DNA of 64,000 bases. It comes from Modestobacter marinus (lineage in GTDB: Bacteria; Actinomycetota; Actinomycetes; Mycobacteriales; Geodermatophilaceae). Shown here piece after piece: positions 8,873 to 16,459 of the stretch. The stretch is from NCBI RefSeq assembly GCF_019799945.1, contig NZ_JABGCH010000019.1, positions 1 through 64,000 of the forward strand. The letters are read 5' to 3'. Position numbers and translations under genes: made by a program. Each line of letters starts with the position of its first letter. Positions within the stretch are counted from its first letter, which is position 1. The notes beneath the pieces were generated by a model. It worked only from the letters and a program-made list of their open reading frames with translations. It made no database searches and was not told the DNA's origin.

Positions 8873-8934
8873 GGGACCCCTCCGTCGACGCGAGCTCGAC
8901 CGGCGGACTACCCGGGCACGCGCCGCGGTAACGG

Positions 8935-10338
8935 TCAGACGACGGCGCGGGACTCCTCGGCGAGCGCGGTCAGCGCCTGCTCGAAGCACTCCTGCGGCGG
9001 CTGCACCAGCCCGGCGCCGACCTGCCCGGTACCGGCGACCCGCCCGGCCATCCCGGTGTTGATCTGGGGCAGCCAGCCGGTGCGGGCGACGGCGAGGACG
9101 TCGATGCCGGTCGGCGCCCCGCGGAACCCCAGCACCGGGATCTGCATCGCCGGGTTCTCGGCCAGGGTGAGCTGGTACATCCGCTCGGTGGTCGCCAGCG
9201 CGTCGGGGACGGTCCCTCCGACGAACCGGACGATCGCCGGGGCCGCCGCCATCGAGAACCCGCCCACGCCGTAGGTCTCCATGATCGAGGAGTCGCCGAT
9301 GTCGGGGTTGGCGTCCTCGGGGCCGAAGTCGCCGAGGAACAACCCGACCGGGGTGTTCGCCGGAGCGGTGAACCAGCGGTCGCCGGTGCCGGCGGTCTGG
9401 ATGCCGAACTCGGTGCCGTTCCGGGACATGACGGTGACCAGCGTCGAGCCGGGGACGTCGCGAGCGGCGTCCATCGCGAGCTTCGCCGTCGGCATGCCGA
9501 GGTTGAGGTAGAAGTGCTCGTTGCCGCCGATGAACCGCAGCGCATCGGCGACGTCGGCCGAGGGCGCGTCGACCGCGACGATCGCCGGGGCCAGGTCGCG
9601 CAGCGTCATCAGCGAGCCGGCCCGGTTGCGGTTGTGGCCCTCGTCGCCCATCTGCAGCATCTGGGCGAGCACGGCCTTGACGTCCAGCGGCTCGGGTCGC
9701 GACCGGACGGCCTTCGACAGCAGCGGGCCGAGGACGTCGCGCATCCAGGCCAGCCGGGTCAGCACCTCCTCGTTGAAGGCGCCCATCCGCAGCACCTTGC
9801 CCAGGCCCTCGTTGAGGTTGCAGTACGCCCGCCCACCGGAGACCGGATCCTCCAGGCACCACGTCCACATCGACGGGCTCGTCACCCCGGCCATCGGGCC
9901 GACCGCGCGGTGGTGGTGGCACGGGTCGAGCGCGACCTCGCCGGCGGCCAGGACCCGCTGCGCCTCCTCGACGGTGGCGGCCCAGCCCTCGAACAGGCAG
10001 GCGCCGATCAGCGCCCCGCGCATGGGCCCGGACGCGGCCTCCCAGGTCAGCGGCGGACCGGAGTGCAGCAGCGTCCGCTCGTCGACGTCGAGCACCTCGC
10101 GGGCGGGCCGGACGTCGACCAGCACCGACCCCGCCGCGAGCACCCGCTCGACCGCCGTCCGGTTGGCCGTCGCGCGGCGTGGGTCGAGCGCCAGCTGCGC
10201 GAGGTCCGCGGGGCGGCCGAAGCCCGGCGGCCGCCAGTCGACGTCGGTCACGTCGGCCCCCTGCGCGCGCAGGGCGGTCGAGAACACCTCGACCCCGGCG
10301 GCGACGATCGCCGGCGGCGCGGACAGCAGCTCACTCAT
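8935..10338 (-). CDS. DUF1116 (YlbE/AllG-family) protein, probable carbamoyltransferase subunit
   Basis: This 467-residue protein is a full-length DUF1116 protein. In E. coli, YlbE (AllG) together with FdrA (AllF) and YlbF (AllH) forms oxamate carbamoyltransferase, which cleaves oxalurate with phosphate to oxamate and carbamoyl phosphate. Recognisable stretches include GAFNEEVLTRL, DEGHNRNRAGS, FIGGNEHFYLN and SRNGTEFGI. It overlaps the upstream fdrA gene by 8 bases, so the two are translationally coupled. No DUF2877 (YlbF-type) third subunit is found in the window. The inferred substrate is a ureido acid made by the local ring-opening amidohydrolase. Confidence 0.85.
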   Translation of the reverse strand: MSELLSAPPAIVAAGVEVFSTALRAQGADVTDVDWRPPGFGRPADLAQLALDPRRATANRTAVERVLAAGSVLVDVRPAREVLDVDERTLLHSGPPLTWEAASGPMRGALIGACLFEGWAATVEEAQRVLAAGEVALDPCHHHRAVGPMAGVTSPSMWTWCLEDPVSGGRAYCNLNEGLGKVLRMGAFNEEVLTRLAWMRDVLGPLLSKAVRSRPEPLDVKAVLAQMLQMGDEGHNRNRAGSLMTLRDLAPAIVAVDAPSADVADALRFIGGNEHFYLNLGMPTAKLAMDAARDVPGSTLVTVMSRNGTEFGIQTAGTGDRWFTAPANTPVGLFLGDFGPEDANPDIGDSSIMETYGVGGFSMAAAPAIVRFVGGTVPDALATTERMYQLTLAENPAMQIPVLGFRGAPTGIDVLAVARTGWLPQINTGMAGRVAGTGQVGAGLVQPPQECFEQALTALAEESRAVV

Positions 10339-11794
10339 CGCGCGATCCGATCAGCTCGAGGGCGTGGCGGGCTGCCTGGGCGTTGCTGGCGAACACCGCG
10401 GCGCCGGCCTCGGCCAGCGCGTCGGCCTGCCGGGACCAGCCCTGGGGGTCGGCCTCGGTGCCGACCAGCGCGACGACGGCCGGCAGACCGGCGGCCTGCA
10501 GCGCCGGCGCGAGGGCGGCGGCCGGATCCGGGTCGGCGCCGTGCCCGAGGACGACGTCGAGCAGCAGGACGGCGGGCTCCCCGCTGTCCGCGAGCGCCGC
10601 GATCGCCTCCAGCCGCAGCGTCGGGTCGATCATCGGATGGGCGCGGCCCACGGTGAGCGCGTCGTCGCCGAAGTCCACAACCACGTGCCCCCGCGCCCGC
10701 AGGTCGGTGCCCAGGTCGAGCTCCCGCCGCAGCGGGGTGTTGGACCGGACGTCGCCGAGCACGGGCGCGGCGAGCAGCATCGCCTCGTCGGCGAGGGTGC
10801 CGCCCGAGTAGAAGCCCTTGAGCACCGCGCCGGGCGGCACGGCGTCGGCGGCGTGCGGCCGGGACGGCCACTCGGGGATGGCGACCCCCAGGTCGGCCAG
10901 CAGCGCCTCGACCGCCGCGGTGAGGTCCGGCCGCTCGGGACCCAGGACCGCGGACCGGACCGGCACCGCGAGCCGCCCCGCCGCGTCGGCCACCCGTTCG
11001 GCGACCGCGGGCGCCGGTGGCTTGGAGACCAGCAGCACCCGCTCGGTGCCCGGGTCGTCGGCCAGCGCCGCGAGGGCGTCGAGGGTGGCCAGCCCGCCGA
11101 CCGCCGCGGACAGGTCTCGACCCCCGACGCCGAGCACGTGCGAGACGCCGACCCCGGCCGCGTCGAGCAGGCAGCTGACCTGCTGGGCGCCGGTGCCGCT
11201 GGCCGCGACCAGCCCCACGGGCCCGCGGCGGACGACGTTGGCGAAGCCCAGGGCCAGGCCGGACACGATCGCCGTTCCGCAGTCGGGGCCCATGACCAGG
11301 ACGCCTGCGTCGTGCGCGGACCGCTTGAGCGCGACCTCCTGCTCGACCGGCACGCCGTCGCTGAAGACCAGGACCGATCGGCCGGCCGCGATGGCGTCGG
11401 CGGCCTCGAGGGCTGCGTAGGGGCCCGGCACGCTGACGACCGCGAGCGCGGGGTGCGCCGCGTCGGCGAGCGCGGCGCCGACGGTGCGGGCGGGGACCAC
11501 CTGCGCGCGGCCGGCGCTCTCCCGGGCGGCGAGCGCGGCGTCGACGGCGGTGAGCGCGGCGGCCAGGGCGTCGTCGTCCGTGGCGCGCAGGGCGACGAGC
11601 AGCTGGTCGGGTGCGACCACGCCGTCGGGGGCCAGCCCCATGCCGGCGGCCAGCTCGAGGTTGAGCGGCGTGGCCATCGCGACCAGCACGGCGGTGACGC
11701 CGTCCCGCGCGCCGATGTCCCGGCTGACCTGCATCAGCCGCACGGAGTCGGCGTAGACGCCGCTGCGCAGGGAGACGTGCGTCCGATCGCTCAC
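10331..11794 (-). CDS. fdrA: FdrA family protein (succinyl-CoA synthetase-like, probable carbamoyltransferase subunit)
   Basis: This 487-residue protein has the FdrA layout: an N-terminal ACT-like part (residues ~1-95), then a CoA-ligase alpha-type Rossmann domain with GPDCGTAIV and ASGTGAQQVS. The C-terminal half has KGFYSGGTLADEA and the LLLDVVLGHGADPDP motif. Family members partner DUF1116 in acyl-ureide/carbamoyl phosphate chemistry. The start is GTG at 11794, since the frame upstream overlaps the divergent promoter region. It is first in a minus-strand operon, 111 bases from the divergent molybdenum hydroxylase operon. Confidence 0.9.
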   Translation of the reverse strand: MSDRTHVSLRSGVYADSVRLMQVSRDIGARDGVTAVLVAMATPLNLELAAGMGLAPDGVVAPDQLLVALRATDDDALAAALTAVDAALAARESAGRAQVVPARTVGAALADAAHPALAVVSVPGPYAALEAADAIAAGRSVLVFSDGVPVEQEVALKRSAHDAGVLVMGPDCGTAIVSGLALGFANVVRRGPVGLVAASGTGAQQVSCLLDAAGVGVSHVLGVGGRDLSAAVGGLATLDALAALADDPGTERVLLVSKPPAPAVAERVADAAGRLAVPVRSAVLGPERPDLTAAVEALLADLGVAIPEWPSRPHAADAVPPGAVLKGFYSGGTLADEAMLLAAPVLGDVRSNTPLRRELDLGTDLRARGHVVVDFGDDALTVGRAHPMIDPTLRLEAIAALADSGEPAVLLLDVVLGHGADPDPAAALAPALQAAGLPAVVALVGTEADPQGWSRQADALAEAGAAVFASNAQAARHALELIGSRDE

Positions 11795-11905
11795 CCGGCG
11801 GGACGCTAGCCGCGGTTTGCTCAGCGGTGAAGGACTTCCGCGCCCCCTGGCCTGGTGACAGAGTGGCGCCTTCCACGTCGGCCGCTGCGCGTCGGGAGGT
11901 GCCCG
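11795..11905. promoter_or_regulatory. shared promoter region of divergent fdrA and molybdenum-hydroxylase operons
   Basis: A 111-base gap separates the two divergent starts and must hold both promoters. On the plus strand GGGAGG lies about nine bases before the GTG at 11906. I see no clear -10/-35 or operator, so this entry is positional only. Confidence 0.35.
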
Positions 11906-12781
11906 GTGAAGCCCGCGCCCTTCGGCTATGCCGACCCGACGTCCGTCGCGGAGGCGCTGGACGTGCTCGCCGCCGAGGGCGACGGCGCGAAGGTGCTCGC
12001 CGGTGGGCAGTCGCTGATCCCGCTGCTGTCGATGCGGTTGGCTGCGCCGACCGCGCTGGTGGACATCAACCGGGTGGCCGGGCTGGACCGGATCTCGGCG
12101 TCGCCGGACGGCGTCCGGGTGGGCGCGCTCGTCCGGCACGCGCACCTGCTGGCGTCGGCCGAGGCGGCCGCCGTCCAGCCACTGCTCGGCCGGGCGACCG
12201 CGAACGTCGCGCACCCGGCGATCCGCAACCGCGGGACGACGGTCGGCTCCATCGCGCATGCGGACCCGTCGGGGGAGATGACCGCGGTCCTGGCGGTGAC
12301 GGACGGATCCGTCACGGTCGCCCGTCCGGACGGCTCCACGACGGTCGGCTGGCGGGACCTCTTCGTCGGGCCGCTGGAGACCTCGTTGCACGGGGCCGCC
12401 GTCGTCGTCGACGCCTTCTTCCCCGCTCTCGCGCCGCGCTCGGGGACGGCGTTCGCCGAGATCGCCCGCCGCAAGGGTGACTACGCGGTGTGCGGTGCCG
12501 CCGTCGTCGTGACGCTCGACGAGGACCGCCGGGTCGCCGCCGCCCGCGCCGCCTACCTGTCGGTCGGCGCGATGCCCGAGGTGCACGACCTGACCGACGC
12601 GGTCGGCGGCAAGCCGGTCGACAGCGCCGACTGGACGGCGGCCGGCGAGCTGGCCCGCACCCTGGTCGACCCGGACGGCGATCTGCACGCCAGCGCCGAC
12701 TACCGCCGGCTGCTGGTCGGCGCGCTGACCGCCCGCACGCTGGCCGAGGCTGCGGCCGAGGCGGAGCGGAGGACCCCGTGA
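11906..12781 (+). CDS. molybdenum hydroxylase FAD-binding (medium, CoxM-type) subunit
   Basis: This 291-residue subunit passes electrons from the iron-sulfur subunit to FAD. The two FAD motifs are LAGGQSLIP (residues ~32-40) and RNRGTTVGSIAHADPSGE (~109-126). The start GTG at 11906 has an SD GGGAGG. The stop overlaps the next start by four bases (GTGA), so M, S and L are translationally coupled. No aerobic quinone-pool acceptor can be read from the sequence. Confidence 0.92.
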   Translation: MKPAPFGYADPTSVAEALDVLAAEGDGAKVLAGGQSLIPLLSMRLAAPTALVDINRVAGLDRISASPDGVRVGALVRHAHLLASAEAAAVQPLLGRATANVAHPAIRNRGTTVGSIAHADPSGEMTAVLAVTDGSVTVARPDGSTTVGWRDLFVGPLETSLHGAAVVVDAFFPALAPRSGTAFAEIARRKGDYAVCGAAVVVTLDEDRRVAAARAAYLSVGAMPEVHDLTDAVGGKPVDSADWTAAGELARTLVDPDGDLHASADYRRLLVGALTARTLAEAAAEAERRTP

Positions 12782-13332
12782 CCTCCACCGAGCGGACCAT
12801 CTCCGTCGTCGTCAACGGTGTTCCACGTGAAGCCACCGTGCCGGTGCGCCGGCTGCTGTCCGACGTGCTGCGCCACGACCTCGGGCTGACCGGCACGCAC
12901 GTCGGCTGCGAGCACGGGGTGTGCGGGGCGTGCACCGTGCTGCTCGACGGGCAGCCGACCCGCTCGTGCCTGGTCCTCGGCGTGCAGGCCGACGGGCACC
13001 GGGTGACCACCGTGGAGGGGCTGTCCCGGTCCGACCACCAGGGCGGGCAGGTCCTGCACCCGGTCCAGGAGGCGTTCCGGGAGTGCCACGCGCTGCAGTG
13101 CGGCTTCTGCACGCCCGGCTTCCTGACCACCATCGCCGCCGGGCTGGACACCCGGGACGCCACGCAGCCGATCACCGACGCGGAGGTCGACGAGCTGGTC
13201 GGCGGGAACCTGTGCCGCTGCACCGGCTACGCGAACATCAGGAAGGCCTGCCGGCACGCGGCCGAGGCCATGCGCGCGGCCACCGGGGCAGAAGTGGCCA
13301 CTTCTGCCCCGGGTGAGGAGGCGGCGACGTGA
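12778..13332 (+). CDS. molybdenum hydroxylase [2Fe-2S] (small, CoxS-type) subunit
   Basis: This 184-residue protein has two domains. The N-terminal plant-ferredoxin fold has CEHGVCGAC...C, and the C-terminal helical domain has CGFCTPG...CRCTGY, giving eight cysteines for two [2Fe-2S] clusters. After the normal family end (~residue 165) there is an extra tail, GAEVATSAPGEE. It is encoded by a 30-bp perfect palindrome, so a repeat has apparently been inserted and is translated. The gene overlaps its neighbours by four bases on both sides. Confidence 0.93.
   Translation: MTSTERTISVVVNGVPREATVPVRRLLSDVLRHDLGLTGTHVGCEHGVCGACTVLLDGQPTRSCLVLGVQADGHRVTTVEGLSRSDHQGGQVLHPVQEAFRECHALQCGFCTPGFLTTIAAGLDTRDATQPITDAEVDELVGGNLCRCTGYANIRKACRHAAEAMRAATGAEVATSAPGEEAAT
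13283..13312. repeat. 30-bp perfect palindrome inside the small-subunit gene
   Basis: Perfect inverted repeat with the central core AAGTGGCCACTT flanked by GGGGCAG and CTGCCCC and an outer CC/GG. The same core and flanks, with one mismatch, occur at 32561-32594 at the hyuA/hyuB junction. It is translated in frame as the last residues of the [2Fe-2S] subunit. Confidence 0.85.
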
Positions 13333-15749
13333 CCACCAAGTACTTCGGGGAGCCGGTCCGGCGGCGCGAGGACGCCCGGCTCGTCGTCGGCAAGGGGCGC
13401 TACCTCGACGACATCGGCGCCGACGCGTATGCGGCCGCGTTCGTCCGCAGCCCGCACGCGCACGCGCGGGTGGTGGACGTCGACGTCGGCCCGGCGCTGG
13501 ACGTCGAGGGGCTGCTGGCGGTCTACACCTACGAGGACCTCACCGGCCCGATGGCCGAGCCGCTGCCCGTGCTCATCCCGCACCCCCAGCTCACGCACGC
13601 GCGCACCGGGTACCCGCTGGTCAAGGACGTCACCCGGCACGTGGGCGAGCCGATCGTCATGGTGGTGGCCACCGACCGGTACGTGGCCGAGGACGCCGCC
13701 GAGAAGATCGCGGTCACCTACGAGGAGCTCCCCGTGGTGGTCGGCGTCGACGCGGCGGAGGCGGCCCGGGTGCTGGTGCACGACGACGTCCCGGGCAACA
13801 TCGCCGCCCGGCACCACCAGGAGACCGGCGACGTGGAGGCGGCGCTGGCCGCCAGCCGGCACACGCTCAGCTTCACCCAGTACGTCGAGCGCAGCGCCTC
13901 CATGCCGATGGAGGGCAAGGGCGTGCACGCCCGGTGGGACGACGCCGACTCCTCGCTGCGCGTCTACTCCAGCACCCAGGCGTCCACGTCGGTGCGGGCG
14001 GCGATCGCGGCCAAGCTCCAGCTGTCGCTGGAGAAGGTCGAGGTCATCGCCCCGGACGTCGGCGGCGGGTTCGGCGTGAAGATCGTGCACCCGTGGCCGG
14101 AGGAGCTGCTGGTGCCGATGGCCGCCCGGCTGCTCGGCCACCCGGTGAAGTGGGTGGAGGACCGGCGGGAGCACTTCGTCTCCAGCGCGCACGAGCGGCA
14201 GCAGCGACAGGAGATCACCGTCGGGTACGACGACGACGGGCGGATCACGGCGCTCGACGTCCTCGTCTGGCACGACAACGGCGCGTACACGCCCTACGGG
14301 ATCATCGTGCCGATCAACACGGCCACCCAGCTGCTCGGGCCCTACGACATCCCCGTCTACCGGGCGCAGGTGTTCAGCGTCTACACCAACACCGTGGTCG
14401 TCACGCCGTACCGCGGGGCCGGGCGACCGCAGGGCTGCTTCGCGATGGAGCGGACGATGGACCGGATCGCCCAGGAGCGCGGGCTGGACCGGGCCGAGGT
14501 GCGGCTGCGGAACCTCATCCAGCCCGACCAGTTCCCCTACGACTGGGGGCTGACCTTCCAGGACGGCCGGCCGCTGGTCTACGACTCCGGGAACTACCCG
14601 GCGATGATGGCCAAGCTCATGGCGCTGGTCGACTGGGCCGGCTTCCCCGCCCGCCGGGCGGAGGCCGAGGCGCGCGGCAGGCTGCTGGGCATCGGCATGG
14701 CGCCGTACGTGGAGGGCACCGGGCCCGGGCCGTACGAGGGCGCGCACGTGCAGGTGCTCGGCAGCGGCAAGGTGCTGGTGTCGACCGGGCTGACGTCGCA
14801 GGGCCAGGGGCACGAGACGGTGTTCGCGCAGCTGGTGGCCTCCGAGCTCGGGGTGCCGATGGAGGACGTCGAGGTCACCACGGGCGACACCCGGCGGTTC
14901 GGGTACGCGGTGGGGACGTTCGCCTCCCGCGCGGCGGTGGTCAGCGGGAACGCGGTGGCGCTGGCCGCCCGGGGCGTCCGGGAGAAGGCGCTGCGGATCG
15001 CCGCCGACGTCCTGGAGGTCGATGCCTCGGACCTGGAGATCGCCGACGGCGTGGTCGGGGTGAAGGGGACGCCGGGTGCCACGATCCCGCTGCGCACCGT
15101 CGCCGTCCTGTCCAACCCGCTGCGGTACGCCTTCGACGAGGCCGCGCGGCAGGCCACCCAGTTCGCCGGCACCAGCGACGACTCCAAACCGCCGGTCTCC
15201 CCCGGCGACGCCCCCGGGCTGGAGCACACCGACTACTACTCCCCCATCCGTTCGACGTTCGCCTCCGGGGCGCACGCCGCGGTGGTCGAGATCGACCCGG
15301 CGACCTGGGAGATCGAGGTCGTGCAGTACGCGGTGGTGCACGACTGCGGCACCGTGGTGAACCCGATGATCGTCGAGGGCCAGGTGCACGGCGGGGTCGC
15401 GCAGGGCGTGGGCGGCGCGCTGTACGAGCGGATGGCCTACGACCGGGACGGGCAGCTGCTCAACGCCTCGTTCATGGACTTCCTCATGCCGTACGCGAGC
15501 GAGGTGCCGCCGGTGGACATCGACCACCAGTCGACGCCCTCGCCGCTGAACGCGCTGGGCATCAAGGGCGCCGGAGAGGCCGGGGTGATCCCCGGGTCCG
15601 CGGCGATCGCCTCGGCGATCGAGGACGCGGTCGGACGGCGGATCGCGGCGATGCCGATCTCCCCGTCGGAGCTGTACGACCTGGTGCGTTCGCCGTCGGC
15701 GGAGCGCGTGATCAACTCGTCGCCGCACGAAACAGGGGCCATGGCGTGA
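13329..15749 (+). CDS. molybdenum hydroxylase molybdopterin-binding (large, CoxL/XdhB-type) subunit
   Basis: This 806-residue catalytic subunit has GGGFGVK, the active-site loop YRGAGR (residues 361-366) and the catalytic glutamate E750 in GAGEAG. The loop lacks the Cys-containing AYRCSFR of true (form I) CO dehydrogenase, so this is a form II or other hydroxylase that inserts oxygen from water into an organic ring or aldehyde. Context with a ring-opening amidohydrolase suggests a heterocycle such as uracil, thymine or a purine. The start GTG at 13329 overlaps the preceding stop. No Mo-cofactor insertion genes (XdhC/CoxF, CoxD) are in the window. Confidence 0.93.
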   Translation: MTTKYFGEPVRRREDARLVVGKGRYLDDIGADAYAAAFVRSPHAHARVVDVDVGPALDVEGLLAVYTYEDLTGPMAEPLPVLIPHPQLTHARTGYPLVKDVTRHVGEPIVMVVATDRYVAEDAAEKIAVTYEELPVVVGVDAAEAARVLVHDDVPGNIAARHHQETGDVEAALAASRHTLSFTQYVERSASMPMEGKGVHARWDDADSSLRVYSSTQASTSVRAAIAAKLQLSLEKVEVIAPDVGGGFGVKIVHPWPEELLVPMAARLLGHPVKWVEDRREHFVSSAHERQQRQEITVGYDDDGRITALDVLVWHDNGAYTPYGIIVPINTATQLLGPYDIPVYRAQVFSVYTNTVVVTPYRGAGRPQGCFAMERTMDRIAQERGLDRAEVRLRNLIQPDQFPYDWGLTFQDGRPLVYDSGNYPAMMAKLMALVDWAGFPARRAEAEARGRLLGIGMAPYVEGTGPGPYEGAHVQVLGSGKVLVSTGLTSQGQGHETVFAQLVASELGVPMEDVEVTTGDTRRFGYAVGTFASRAAVVSGNAVALAARGVREKALRIAADVLEVDASDLEIADGVVGVKGTPGATIPLRTVAVLSNPLRYAFDEAARQATQFAGTSDDSKPPVSPGDAPGLEHTDYYSPIRSTFASGAHAAVVEIDPATWEIEVVQYAVVHDCGTVVNPMIVEGQVHGGVAQGVGGALYERMAYDRDGQLLNASFMDFLMPYASEVPPVDIDHQSTPSPLNALGIKGAGEAGVIPGSAAIASAIEDAVGRRIAAMPISPSELYDLVRSPSAERVINSSPHETGAMA

Positions 15750-15759
15750 GGGGCAGGGC

Positions 15760-16404
15760 GTGAACCTGGACGGCAGTGCGGTGCTCCCGGCGTCGCCGGA
15801 GCAGGTGTGGGCGGTGATCACCGACCCGGCGGTGCTGCAGCGGGCGATCCCGGGATGCGAGTCGTTGACCCAGGTCGGCGAGGACAGCTACACGATCGTC
15901 GTCTCGGCCGGGGTGGGCGCGGTCCGGGGGAAGTACTCGGGTGAGGTGCGGCTGGCCGACCTGACGTTCCCGAAGGCGTTCGTGATGCACGCGTCGGGGT
16001 CCGGCGGGCCGGGGTCGGTGCGGGCGACGGTGCAGATCGGGCTGGAGCGGGTGGAGGCCGGCACCGAGCTGACCTGGTCGGCGGACGCCGTGGTCGGCGG
16101 GGCGGTCGCGGGCGTGGGCCAGCGGATGATCACCGGCGTCGCCAAGCGGATGGCCGGCCAGTTCTTCACCGCCGTCGAGCAGGAGCTGATGGCCCCGGCG
16201 CCCAACGTGGTGGCCCGGGTCGAGCCCGAGGCCGTTCCCGCGGGAACGTCGCAGGCGCCGGTCGCCCCCGTCGCCCAGATGCCGGCCCCGGTGGCCGGCT
16301 GGCTGCCCGCCGAGGCGCGGCCGCTGCTCGTGGGCGCCGCCGGTGGCGGCCTGCTCACGCTGCTCGGCGTCGTCGTGGGCTGGCTGCTCGGCCGCCGTCG
16401 CTGA
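15760..16404 (+). CDS. CoxG-like SRPBCC protein with C-terminal membrane anchor
   Basis: This 214-residue protein has an SRPBCC/Bet v1-like lipid-binding fold (residues 1-150, with the usual VLPASPEQVWAVITDP start). A Pro/Ala-rich linker follows, then one transmembrane helix (~188-210) ending in GRRR. CoxG proteins accompany CO-dehydrogenase-type enzymes, anchor them to the membrane and help pass electrons to quinone. The gap to the large subunit is 10 bases. Its presence suggests that the associated hydroxylase feeds electrons to the respiratory chain. Confidence 0.85.
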   Translation: MNLDGSAVLPASPEQVWAVITDPAVLQRAIPGCESLTQVGEDSYTIVVSAGVGAVRGKYSGEVRLADLTFPKAFVMHASGSGGPGSVRATVQIGLERVEAGTELTWSADAVVGGAVAGVGQRMITGVAKRMAGQFFTAVEQELMAPAPNVVARVEPEAVPAGTSQAPVAPVAQMPAPVAGWLPAEARPLLVGAAGGGLLTLLGVVVGWLLGRRR

Positions 16405-16423
16405 GGACGGCGACGCCCTCCTC

Positions 16424-16456
16424 TTGCCAAAAGCGACTGGACCGTTCACTGTTCAG
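16424..16456 (+). promoter_or_regulatory. putative leaderless promoter and TetR operator before the amidase
   Basis: TTGCCA (16424-16429), a 17-base spacer and CACTGT (16447-16452) are followed by the amidase ATG at 16460, which would be at or next to the transcription start. The -10 half overlaps an imperfect inverted repeat CTGGAC-N8-GTTCAG (16437-16456), a suitable site for the TetR protein encoded two genes on. The -10 is weak, so this is tentative. Confidence 0.35.
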
Positions 16457-16459
16457 CCC

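Noticed and set aside
8935-11794. FdrA/DUF1116 as acyl-CoA synthetase
   Set aside because: Fold similarity to succinyl-CoA synthetase is real, but pairing with DUF1116 and carbamate kinase favours carbamoyl transfer.
11906-16404. True aerobic CO dehydrogenase
   Set aside because: The active-site loop is YRGAGR, without the Cys of form I CO dehydrogenase.
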